This document shows, piece after piece, positions 30,552 through 39,493 of a DNA stretch of 64,000 nucleotides (within the stretch, counting starts at the first letter, position 1; every line of letters begins with the position of its first letter). The DNA lies in assembly GCA_024707405.1 (NCBI GenBank), contig JANPZU010000001.1, positions 62,001 through 126,000 of the forward strand, given 5' to 3'. The position numbers and the translations under genes were made by a program. Origin of the DNA: Luteimonas sp. GTDB taxonomy: Bacteria > Pseudomonadota > Gammaproteobacteria > Xanthomonadales > Xanthomonadaceae. The notes under the pieces were generated by a model, which did not search any database, was not told where the DNA came from, and saw only the letters and a program-made list of their open reading frames with translations.

Positions 30552-32833
30552 ATGTCCGATCGAGTCCGCTATGAGCCGTACGAACAGCCGACCGGCGGAT
30601 GGGGATCCGTCAAATCACTGATCAAGCACTCCACCCAGCAACATGCGGTGTCGAGCGCGGTAGGCCTAGTTCGCCATCACAACAAGACCGGCGGCTACAT
30701 GTGCACCAGCTGCGCTTGGGCGAAACCCGGCAAGCCGCACCTCGCGGAGTTCTGCGAGAACGGCGCCAAGGCCACGTTCTGGGATTTGACCTCGAAACGC
30801 ACCACGCCCGAATTTTTCGCAGAGCACACGGTCTCCGAACTGCTCGGCTGGTCGGACTACGACCTCGAGAACGAGGGCCGGCTCACGCACCCGATGCGCT
30901 ACGACGCAGCCAGCGACAAGTACGTCACCGTGACCTGGGAGGACGCCCTCGCCGACATCGGGAAGCAGTTGCAGTCTTTCGATCCCAAGCGCGTCGTGTT
31001 CTACGCATCCGGTCGCGCCTCGCTTGAAACCTCGTACATGTATCAGCTGTTGGCGCGGCTTTACGGCAACAACAATCTGCCCGACAGCTCGAACATGTGC
31101 CACGAGACCACGTCGGTGGCACTTCCCCAGAGTATCGGCACGCCGGTCGGCACTGTGCTCCTGCACGAATTCGACAAGACCGACTGCATCCTGTCCTTCG
31201 GTCAGAACGTGGGAACGAACTCGCCCCGCTTGCTCCACAATCTCCAGCAGGTGCGCGAACGGGACGTGCCAATCGTGGTGTTCAACCCGTTGCGGGAGCG
31301 CGGGTGGGAGGAGTTCGTCAACCCGCAACGCCCGGGGCAGATGCTGACCAACAGTCCCACCAAGATCGCCACGCAGTACTACCAACCGCGTGCGGGTGGC
31401 GATATCGCAATCATTATGGGCATCGCGAAGTGGCTGTTCGCTTGGGACGACGAGGCTCAGGCCAGTGGTCAGCCTCGCGTCCTGGACGTTGCCTTCATCG
31501 CAGAGCACACGGATGGCTTCGAAGCATTCGAAACGAAAGTCCGGGACACCGGGTGGCACGAGATCATCGAGGCATGCGGCCTGTCGCGTGAGGCGCTTGA
31601 AGATGCCGCGCGCACCTATGCCAATGCCCGCGCGGTCATCGCAATCTACGGAATGGGCCTGACCCAGCACAAGCTCGGCGTCGGCAACGTGCAGATGCTG
31701 GTCAACCTGCTGCTGATGCGTGGCAACATCGGCCGCCCCGGTGCCGGCATCTGTCCGGTGCGCGGTCACTCGAACGTGCAGGGCCAGCGCACGGTCGGCA
31801 TCGCCGAGAAGGTGGAACTCGTGCCCCTCGACCGACTGGCGAAGCGTTACGGGTTCGAGCCACCACGCGAGGACGGCATGAACACGATCGAGGCCTGTGA
31901 GGCGATCGTTGCCGGGGACGTCCGCGCCTTCATCGGGCTCGGCGGTAACTTCGTGCGCGCCATCCCGGAGCGCGAACTGATGGAACAAAAATGGCGCGCG
32001 CTCGATCTTTCAGTGCAGATCGCCACGAAGCTCAACCGTTCGCATCTGATCACCGCTCGCACAACGTACCTCTTGCCCACGCTGGTGCGTTCCGAGATCG
32101 ACGAACAGGCGACCGGCCCTCAGATCGTCACGGTGGAGGACTCAACGACCTGCATCCATGCCTCGCGAGGCAAGCACGCGCCGGCGGGCACGCAGCTGCG
32201 ATCCGAGCCGAGCATCGTCGCCGGGATCGCCAAGGCCACCCTCCCCCGAACCCAAACGTGCCTTGGGACGACTGGGTCGCGAACTACGCGCTGGTCCGCG
32301 ATGAGATCGAGTACGCCTACCCGGACGACTTTCGCGATTTCAACCAACGGCTGGATGTGCCCGGCGGCTTTCCGCGGCCCATCGCCGCACGTGAGCGCAG
32401 ATGGGAAACCGATACGGGCAGGGCCAACTTCAAGGTGCCCAAGGCACTGCACGCCAGCTTCGATGAAGGCGACGACCCAAGCGTCGTGCGACTGATCACG
32501 CTGCGATCCAATGACCAGTTCAATACCACCATCTACGGCAACGCGGACCGCCTGCGCGGTATCCATGATTCGCGCATGGTCGTCATGATGAATCGTGCCG
32601 ACCGCGAGCGCTTCGGAATTCCGGAAGGCGGGACGGTGCGGCTGACAACGGCAGTCGACGACGGCATCACGCGCAGCATGCATGGGTTCGAGGTGATCGA
32701 CTACGACATTCCTTCGGGCACCATTGCGGCGTACTACCCGGAATGCAATGCGCTGATTCCGCTCTGGCAGTATTCCCAGGAGAGCAAGACGCCGGCCGCG
32801 AAGTCGGTTCCCGTGCGGGTCTCACCGGACTGA
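30552..32833 (+). pseudogene. FdhF/YdeP-family molybdopterin oxidoreductase, single frameshift
   Basis: A molybdopterin-dependent oxidoreductase of about 760 residues. The start at 30552 follows GGAG by 5-6 bases. The N-terminus (about 45-80) has CTSCAW and FCENGAK cysteines. The body has SGRASLETSYMYQLLARLYG and SNMCHETTSVAL, typical of the YdeP branch. The C-terminal dinucleotide-binding domain is in LRSNDQFNTTIYG. The frame breaks at the C5 run 32243-32247. One more C restores it (ATLPPNPNV). The combined length of 2282 bases is one short of a multiple of three. The FocA-type gene starts 9 bases downstream. YdeP-like proteins are linked to acid resistance and formate metabolism, so a formate-related role is plausible but unproven. 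Confidence 0.82.
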
Positions 32834-32842
32834 GGGGCTGGC

Positions 32843-33646
32843 ATGGCTGAACGGATCGCCCTTGAGGAACCGCCCGCGCTGACGAAGACGATCTTCGCTG
32901 CGCTGGAGGACAAGGCACGCCTGCCGGTGCGGTCGCTCATCGTGCTCGGCTTCCTCGCAGGTGCATATATCGGACTGGGCGGTCTGTTCGCGACGGTCGC
33001 TTTGGCGGGCGCAGATGCAATGCCTTACGGCACGGCGCAAGTGCTTGCCGGGTTGGTGTTCTCGGTCGGCCTGGTGTTGGTATTGATTGCTGGCGCGGAA
33101 CTGTTCACCGGCAACACGCTGATGCTCGGATCGGTTGCTGCCCGCCGGGTCGGCTTGGGCAAGGCCGCAAAAGCCCTGGTAGTCGTCTACTGCGCCAATT
33201 TCGCCGGCTCACTCGCACTCGCGGCAGTTGTGCTTGCTGCAGGCGTTCATGAAGCTGGAGATGGTGCGGTCGGCCGTGCTGCGCTAGAACTCGGCAGCAC
33301 CAAGACCGGGAAAGGCTTCGGCACAGCGCTCGCGAGCGGCGTGCTCGCCAACATGCTCGTTTGCCTGGCAGTCTGGCTCGCGTATGCAGGTCACACGGTC
33401 ACGCAGAAGGTCATCGGCTTGCTGTTGCCGATCACCGCCTTTGTTGCCGCAGGGCTGGAGCATTCTGTGGCCAACATGTATCTGCTGCCCTACGCCTTGC
33501 TCGTGCAGCAGGTGCTCGCGGACGCTTCGACTTCGATTTCCGTTCCGGGAATCGCCGGCAATTTGGCGGCTGCGACGATCGGAAACGTCATCGGCGGCGC
33601 GTTCATCGCACTCGCCTATCGCTGCGCTTATCCGGAAGCAGATTGA
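32843..33646 (+). CDS. Formate/nitrite transporter family protein (FocA/NirC)
   Basis: A 267-residue integral membrane protein with six hydrophobic helices and the FNT signature regions (LGFLAGAYIGLGGLF near the N-terminus, then AGAELFTGNTLML and CANFAGSL, then GLEHSVANMY). These form the pentameric channel for formate, nitrite or similar monocarboxylates in the inner membrane. GAGG precedes its start, which lies 9 bases after the molybdoenzyme stop, so the pair is an operon. This supports a formate-type substrate for both. It converges on the exonuclease gene with a 10-base gap. Confidence 0.92.
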   Translation: MAERIALEEPPALTKTIFAALEDKARLPVRSLIVLGFLAGAYIGLGGLFATVALAGADAMPYGTAQVLAGLVFSVGLVLVLIAGAELFTGNTLMLGSVAARRVGLGKAAKALVVVYCANFAGSLALAAVVLAAGVHEAGDGAVGRAALELGSTKTGKGFGTALASGVLANMLVCLAVWLAYAGHTVTQKVIGLLLPITAFVAAGLEHSVANMYLLPYALLVQQVLADASTSISVPGIAGNLAAATIGNVIGGAFIALAYRCAYPEAD

Positions 33647-33656
33647 CGAGCCGCCG

Positions 33657-34472
33657 CTACTCAGCGAAATGCCCCAATAGCAGGCACAGGCTGCGCAGAT
33701 CCTGCGCGTTGTGGTGTCCGACCCTGCGCAACTTCCCGGCACTGCCGCCACGCAGGTAAGACAGCCACGCCGCAGGCGCCTCGCTGCCGGGCAAATCGTC
33801 CTCACGCACGATGCCCAGCAAGCAGCGCTCTACGGTCGCGAGTCGGCAGTTCTCCCACCTGCCGCGATAGCGGCGGCGCACCGGATGCAGCAGGTCGATG
33901 TGCGCGCGTTCGCGCAGCGGGTCGGGCAGCCGCGCCAAGGTATAGCGCGTGGACAGCAGGGGCCTGTCGTACGACTTGCCGTTGTAGCTCAGCAGCACCG
34001 TGTCCGCGTGCAGCCAACGCGCGAACTCGGCGAGCATGGCGCTCTCGGCTGCCAGCCGTGTCAGCAGCAGCTGGCGGATGCGCAGCCCGCCATCGTGCCA
34101 GTCCGCCGCCCCGATCATGAAGGCCCGGGTGCCGGTGCCGCCGGCCAAGCCTGTGGTCTCGGTATCGAAGGCGAGTACGCGGTCGCGATCGACCGCATCC
34201 ATGCCCAAGGCGACGAGTTGCAGTGTGTCGGGCTGCCTGCCGAACGGTACCCACTGCTCCAGGTAGCGAAGTCCCGGCGCGATCTCGGTGCCGTCGAGCG
34301 TGCGGTCGAGGCTGGTGACGGTGGCTGCGACTTGCGGTCGCAGGCCAAGCAACTTGCGCAGGTGCGCGAGCTGTTTCGCATGATCCGGCGCAGCGGCTTC
34401 GACCGGCTTTGCCGGCGCCACTGCGCCGGCCTGCCGCTTGAGTCCGGCGAGCTTGGCCGCCAGCGCGGTCAA
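33657..34472 (-). CDS. DEDDh exonuclease-like protein, MrfB/YprB family
   Basis: About 271 residues. RNase-H-like exonuclease motifs are in order: FDTETTGLAGG (ExoI), NGKSYDRPLL (ExoII) and RVGHHNAQDLRSLCLLL (ExoIII). This is the architecture of B. subtilis YprB (MrfB), the exonuclease partner of the helicase MrfA in mitomycin repair. The start is taken as TTG at 34472, which overlaps the helicase stop as TTGA, although the open frame extends upstream to 34592. The C-terminal third has no recognisable TPR. It is translationally coupled to the helicase. Confidence 0.82.
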   Translation of the reverse strand: MTALAAKLAGLKRQAGAVAPAKPVEAAAPDHAKQLAHLRKLLGLRPQVAATVTSLDRTLDGTEIAPGLRYLEQWVPFGRQPDTLQLVALGMDAVDRDRVLAFDTETTGLAGGTGTRAFMIGAADWHDGGLRIRQLLLTRLAAESAMLAEFARWLHADTVLLSYNGKSYDRPLLSTRYTLARLPDPLRERAHIDLLHPVRRRYRGRWENCRLATVERCLLGIVREDDLPGSEAPAAWLSYLRGGSAGKLRRVGHHNAQDLRSLCLLLGHFAE

Positions 34473-36868
34473 GGCGCGGCGCCTAGCAATTCGAGCACGC
34501 GCAGACCGGCGCGCTTGGCCGCGCGCTCGTCCGCCTCCCTGCTCGCGAGGATCGGACCCACGCAGGCAGGACAGCCGGATTCGCACGGACATGTGCGGAT
34601 CAGCTCATCTGCAAGCCGGCACAGTTCCTCCCGGCGCTCGAACAGCGGCAGCGACAGGCCCACGCCGCCGGGATAGTTGTCGTAGAGGAACAGTGCCGGC
34701 GTGAACCCGCGTACAGGATCGAGCACCGCCTCCCCACTCTCTCCCGAACGCAACTGTCCGCGACCGGTCTGGTCGGCGCTGGCGAACCAGGCGCCGTCGC
34801 CGCTGCCGACCGCCTTCTGCAGATCCCGGCCCTCGGCCATCACCGACACCATGGCGACCAGGTGCAGCGCGTACGCAGCACTCAGGAACCCGTCAAGCGC
34901 GTCCTGCCGACTATCGAAGCATGCGTCGAGTACGCGCTGCGGCAACTGCCACCACACCGCGGTGGTGTGCAGTTCCTGGTCGGGCAGGTTCACCGGCCCG
35001 TAGCCGATGTTCTCGTGGGTGTGGAAGCGGATCTTCTTGTAGCCGGACACGCGCCGCAGCACGTGGACCTCGCCGTGGTGGCTGCTGCCCTGCCCGGCTG
35101 CGGCCGCGTCGGCCTCGTCGAGCACCTTGAGCTTGGTGTAGTCGATGGCGTCGGTGTAGTAGTCGACGTGCGTGCGCTGCACGTAGGCCTTGCGGCCTTC
35201 CCAGTCAAGCCGCTCGACTTGGTAAGGCTCGGATTGCACCATGTGGATGGCGCCTTCATAGAGCGTGAGCGCCGCCGCCGAGTAATCGACCTCAGCAACG
35301 ATGGTTTGACGACCATCGGTACGGTCGACCACCACGAAGTTGCCATCGGCGACCGATCGCAAGTTGACCGCCTGCGCCGGATAACTGTCGGCGATCCATT
35401 CCCAGCGCTCGCCCTCGCGGTGCAGCACGCCGCCTTCCTGCAACACTTGCAGCCAGGGCTGCGGGTCGACCGGACCGAACGCATCGGTCTCCAGGAACGG
35501 CAGCTCGAACGCTGCGCACCGGATGTGATCCATCAAGATCAGCGGCTGGTCTGGCTCGATGCGCGCATGCTCGGGGGTCGCCTGCGCGAAGAACTCCGGA
35601 TGCCTCACCACGTACTGATCCAGCGGCAGGCTGCTGGCCACGAGCACCCCGATCGACGGCTGCTGGCGGCGGCCGGCGCGTCCGAACCGCTGCCAAGTCT
35701 GGGCGATAGAACCGGGATAGCCGTTGAGCACGACCACGTCGAGGCTGCCGATGTCCACGCCCAGTTCGAGCGCCGAGGTGCTAACGATGCCGTCGATCCG
35801 GCCGCTGCGCATCTCGCGCTCGACTTCTCGCCGTTCGGTCGGCAGGTAGCCCCCGCGGTAGGCGCGGATGCGCCGCGGCTTGCGCGGGTCGCCGTCGAAC
35901 ACTTCCTTGAGGTACTTGGTCAGCACCTCCACCATCAGCCGCGACTGGCAGAACACCAATGTCTTCAGTCCTGCCTTGATCGCCAGCCGCGTGATCCGGT
36001 TGGACTGCGAGCGCGCCGAGGCGCGGATGCCGAGGTCTGGGTTCACTACCGGCGGGTTCCACAGCAGGATGTGCTTGTCGCCGCTGGGCGCGCCACTCTC
36101 GACGATCGCCTCGACCTCTTCCTCGATCAGCGCGCCGGCGTGGGCAGCCGCGTTGCCAATGGTGGCCGAGCACAGGATGAATTGCGGGCGCACGCCGTAG
36201 AAGACGCAGATCCGCTTGAGACGGCGGATGACGTTGGCGACATGCGAGCCGAACACGCCGCGATAGGTGTGCACCTCATCGATGACCACATAGCGGAGAT
36301 TCTCGAAGAACTGCGCCCACTTCGTGTGGTGCGGCAAGATCGCCTGATGAAGCATGTCGGGGTTACTAACCACGATGTCGCCATTGATGCGGATCGCCTG
36401 CCGTGCGTCGCCAGGCGTGTCTCCGTCGAAGGTTGCGGCGCGCAGGCCCAGCGCCCCAGCCGCATTGAGTTCGAGAAGCTCGGCGACTTGATCCTGTGCC
36501 AGCGCCTTGGTGGGGAATAGGTACAGCGCCTTGGCGCCCTGCTCCAACGCCGCGGACACGACAGGCAACGTGTAGCACAGTGACTTACCCGAAGCCGTCG
36601 GCGTAGCAACGACCAGATGGCGGCCAGCCCTCGCCGCATGCCAAGCCGTTGCCTGGTGGCTATAGAGGGACTTGATGCCGCGCGCTTGCAAGGCCTGCGC
36701 GAGCACCTCGGGTAGATCCCTTGGCAGCGGAACCAAACGCGCGGCGCGGCCCGGCACCGTGAACTGGCCGGTGATGCGCTCGGCATAGTGATCCGACAGC
36801 CGCCGCGCGAGTTGCGAGCCCGAAGGTACGGGTGCCGGAAGCGGCCGCGCGTGGAGGATGGCATTCAT
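34469..36868 (-). CDS. DEXH-box helicase with DUF1998 domain, MrfA/YprA family
   Basis: A 799-residue superfamily-2 helicase. Motif I is ATPTASGKS (about 89-97), motif II VIDEVHTYRG, motif III CSATIG, then SALELGVDIG and QRFGRAGRRQQ. The C-terminal domain ends with four clustered cysteines (TCPCESGCPACVGP), the zinc-binding MZB-type module of MrfA/DUF1998 helicases. In B. subtilis the pair MrfA/MrfB repairs mitomycin C lesions independently of UvrABC. Here the exonuclease partner follows with a TTGA overlap. The gene faces away from the LexA-controlled imuA cassette across a 605-base gap. No LexA box is seen directly in front of it. Confidence 0.9.
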   Translation of the reverse strand: MNAILHARPLPAPVPSGSQLARRLSDHYAERITGQFTVPGRAARLVPLPRDLPEVLAQALQARGIKSLYSHQATAWHAARAGRHLVVATPTASGKSLCYTLPVVSAALEQGAKALYLFPTKALAQDQVAELLELNAAGALGLRAATFDGDTPGDARQAIRINGDIVVSNPDMLHQAILPHHTKWAQFFENLRYVVIDEVHTYRGVFGSHVANVIRRLKRICVFYGVRPQFILCSATIGNAAAHAGALIEEEVEAIVESGAPSGDKHILLWNPPVVNPDLGIRASARSQSNRITRLAIKAGLKTLVFCQSRLMVEVLTKYLKEVFDGDPRKPRRIRAYRGGYLPTERREVEREMRSGRIDGIVSTSALELGVDIGSLDVVVLNGYPGSIAQTWQRFGRAGRRQQPSIGVLVASSLPLDQYVVRHPEFFAQATPEHARIEPDQPLILMDHIRCAAFELPFLETDAFGPVDPQPWLQVLQEGGVLHREGERWEWIADSYPAQAVNLRSVADGNFVVVDRTDGRQTIVAEVDYSAAALTLYEGAIHMVQSEPYQVERLDWEGRKAYVQRTHVDYYTDAIDYTKLKVLDEADAAAAGQGSSHHGEVHVLRRVSGYKKIRFHTHENIGYGPVNLPDQELHTTAVWWQLPQRVLDACFDSRQDALDGFLSAAYALHLVAMVSVMAEGRDLQKAVGSGDGAWFASADQTGRGQLRSGESGEAVLDPVRGFTPALFLYDNYPGGVGLSLPLFERREELCRLADELIRTCPCESGCPACVGPILASREADERAAKRAGLRVLELLGAAP

Positions 36869-37473
36869 GGCAGCGTCGAGATGGGCGGGCCAGTGTCTGG
36901 GCGGCGGTTCTCACAAGATGAGACTGACCGATCATTGGGCGGCATTTCATCAGTGATGTCGTTCGCCCATTTCGTATGCATGAATCGACCGAAGGCTGCT
37001 TTCGCACACATTTTCTGAATCGACGCATGTCATTTTTCATCAGACCAATGGTATTGGTCGCGCTGCAGACGTGGAGACGGATCCAGTCTCTGGCTATTGG
37101 ATCTTTGGTAAATCGGGCGCAGACCTCATCCTCTGTCGGAAATTTCCTAGGAGGGAATCCGTCATTTACGGATAGCCATGGAGTAGACGTGCAGCCAACA
37201 TTGCCATCGCCAGCAACGATCGAATCCCGACATCCAGTTTCGGGTCGTCCAGACGATCGGGTGCCCTCGAGCGCGATCGGCATGAGTCAAAGCATCCATA
37301 GCACCTCAGGTTCGAACCGCAACCCTACGCCCGGATTGGGGTTTTAGTAATTCTACTAATTCCCGGTAGGATGGGGAGTCTCAGGCGGTGATCCGCCGCC
37401 TCCCGAGACTGCCCGCCATGCGCCCCGCCCCTTGTCGAATCCGCACCATGACCGCCTCCTGGGGGCGGGGCTG
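36869..37473. other. Divergent intergenic region between helicase and imuA
   Basis: Six hundred bases with no supportable gene, more AT-rich than its flanks. A LexA box lies at 37345-37360, about 115 bases before the imuA start. ORFs in this stretch lack convincing features. Confidence 0.5.
37345..37360 (+). promoter_or_regulatory. LexA (SOS) box
   Basis: TTAGTAATTCTACTAA fits the TTAG-N6-TACTA consensus known for LexA in Xanthomonas and Xylella and is a perfect 6-bp inverted repeat around ATTC. It lies in front of imuA-imuB-dnaE2, an operon that is SOS-controlled in related bacteria. I found no second copy in the window. Confidence 0.88.
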
Positions 37474-38083
37474 ATGGGCGCAGTCCTATCCCTGGATCGC
37501 CTGCTGGAAGGTCGCCAGGTCTGGCGCGGCCAATCGGTTCAGACCGCGGATACGCCTGCCTGCCCCACGGGTTGGCAAGGCCTGGATGCCCAGTTGCCGA
37601 ACGGTGGCTGGCCCCCGGCGTCCCTGAGCGAAGTGCTGCTGGCCGCCGATGGCGTGGGCGAACTCCGCTTGGTCCCTGCCGGCCCTGGCGCGGGTGGCTG
37701 CGGCGGGCTCACCTGTCGTGCTGATCTCACCTCCCTACCGGGCGCACGCACCGGCCTGGGCCCGTGCAGGTCTCGATCTTCGGCAGGTGAAGATCGTCGA
37801 GGCCACGACGCGCGAGGCCCTGTGGGCAGCCGAGCAATGCCTGCGATCTGCCGCCTGCGGCGCCGTGCTGTGTTGGCCACACAAGGCTGATGACCGCGCA
37901 TTGCGCAGGCTTCAGGTGGCCGCCGAAGGTGGCCAGTGCCTGGGCTTTGCATTCCGTGATGCGCGCGAAGCGCGTAATCCATCGCCTGCCGCTCTACGCC
38001 TGCTGGTCGAACCCGGACAAGTTCGCGTGCTCAAGTGCCGCGGCGCCTCGATCCCGCCCCACCCTGTCGCGCTGTCGCATTGA
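37474..38083 (+). pseudogene. imuA: ImuA, SOS mutasome RecA-like protein, single frameshift
   Basis: A SulA/RecA-like component of the ImuA-ImuB-DnaE2 translesion mutasome. The start MGAVLSLDRLLEG at 37474 has a G-rich leader upstream; a TTG at 37432 is also open. GWPPASLSEVLL and VVLISPPYRAHAPAWARAGL show the ImuA/RecA-like fold. The frame breaks at 37674-37676 (CCC): removing one C joins GELRLV to LPALARVAAAG and gives about 202 residues. The total of 610 bases is one more than a multiple of three. A sequencing error is likely because imuB and dnaE2 are intact. Confidence 0.83.
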
Positions 38084-38089
38084 TCCGCA

Positions 38090-39493
38090 ATGCGCTGGGC
38101 TTGCATATTGTTGCCGCACTTGGCGCTGGATGCCGTCCTCCGGCAACAGCCGGATCCGGAAGTCGCGCTGGCGCTGGTCACCGGATCTGCGCAACGCCGG
38201 TTGTTGCATGCGGTCAGTCCGGCGGCCCGCCGCATGGGACTGCGCCGCGGGATGCTGCTCTCGGCTGCGCAGGTGCTGACGCGGGATTTCAGGATCCATG
38301 AGTACGACGAAGGCGACGAAGGCGCGGCGCGACATCTGCTCGCGACCTGGACATATGGATTCAGCTCGCAAGTAAGCACCGACTTCCCACACGCAATCGT
38401 GCTCGAAATCGGCGCGAGCCGCGCCCTGTTCGGCGACTGGCCGTCGATCGAGCGTCGCCTTCGCACCGAACTGACGGAACTCGGCTTCCGGCATCGGCTG
38501 GCCGCGGCGCCTAACCCTTACGCGGCACGCGCCCTGGTCAATGTCCACGATGGCATCGGCATCGATCAAACGCATCTTGAACGTGCGCTTGGGCATATCC
38601 CGATCGAGCGAAGTGGACTGCCAGCCGACGTCGTCACCTCGCTGGCACGCTCGGGTTTGCGCAAGTTGCACCCGGTGTTCGCGTTGCCACGCGAGAGCCT
38701 CGTGCGCCGGTTTCCGGCAGACGTACTGCGCCATCTCGATGCAATGCGCGGCTGGCAGGTACCTCCCCTGACCTGGTTCCAGCCACCCGACCGATTCGAT
38801 ACCCGGATCGAGTTCGATCAAGAGATCGAGTCCTCCCAAGCATTGCTGTTCCCGCTTCGCCGCATGACCGCGGATCTGGCCGCCTTCCTGTGTTCGCGCG
38901 ATGGCGGCGTGCAGCGCTTCACCATTGCCTTCGAGCACGAGCGCATCGTGGACTCAGAACTGGTGGTGGGGTTATTGGCGCCAGAACGCGATGCATCGGT
39001 GCTGTTCGATCTCGTCCGCAGCCGTCTGGATCACGTTCGCCTTCCCGCTGCCGTGCGTGGCCTTCGATTGCGAGCGGAAGAACTGCCGGCTTTCGTGCCA
39101 GCCGCCCGCGATCTGTTCGACACCCGTCCACAGCAGGCAATCCCTTGGGAACAACTCCGCGAACGCCTGCGCGCGCGTCTGGGCGATGATGCCGTGCATG
39201 GATTGGCCCTGCGTCCGGACCACCGGCCAGAACAGGCCACGAGCAACGGGCCGCATACCGTACTCCCGGCCAATTTCCCCGAACGCCCCACCTGGCTCCT
39301 CCCCCAGCCGATTGCGTTGCGTGGACAGATCCACATCCTCTCTGGGCCAGAGCGCATCGAATCTGGCTGGTGGGACAGCAGTGACGCCCGCCGTGATTAC
39401 TACGTCGTCCAGACCCGCGAAGGGCAACGGGCATGGGCCTTCACCCCTGCGGGCCAAGACGAACCACTGCTGCTTCATGGCTGGTTCGCATGA
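38090..39493 (+). CDS. imuB: ImuB, Y-family-like mutasome adaptor
   Basis: A 467-residue protein starting [17 protein letters not shown]. It has the Y-family DNA polymerase palm/finger-like fold but without the catalytic acidic pair (the expected D is replaced; [20 protein letters not shown] is visible). It serves as a hub that joins the DNA sliding clamp, ImuA and DnaE2. The C-terminal part ([17 protein letters not shown]) is a typical ImuB tail. The stop overlaps the dnaE2 start as ATGA. Confidence 0.9.
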   Translation: MRWACILLPHLALDAVLRQQPDPEVALALVTGSAQRRLLHAVSPAARRMGLRRGMLLSAAQVLTRDFRIHEYDEGDEGAARHLLATWTYGFSSQVSTDFPHAIVLEIGASRALFGDWPSIERRLRTELTELGFRHRLAAAPNPYAARALVNVHDGIGIDQTHLERALGHIPIERSGLPADVVTSLARSGLRKLHPVFALPRESLVRRFPADVLRHLDAMRGWQVPPLTWFQPPDRFDTRIEFDQEIESSQALLFPLRRMTADLAAFLCSRDGGVQRFTIAFEHERIVDSELVVGLLAPERDASVLFDLVRSRLDHVRLPAAVRGLRLRAEELPAFVPAARDLFDTRPQQAIPWEQLRERLRARLGDDAVHGLALRPDHRPEQATSNGPHTVLPANFPERPTWLLPQPIALRGQIHILSGPERIESGWWDSSDARRDYYVVQTREGQRAWAFTPAGQDEPLLLHGWFA

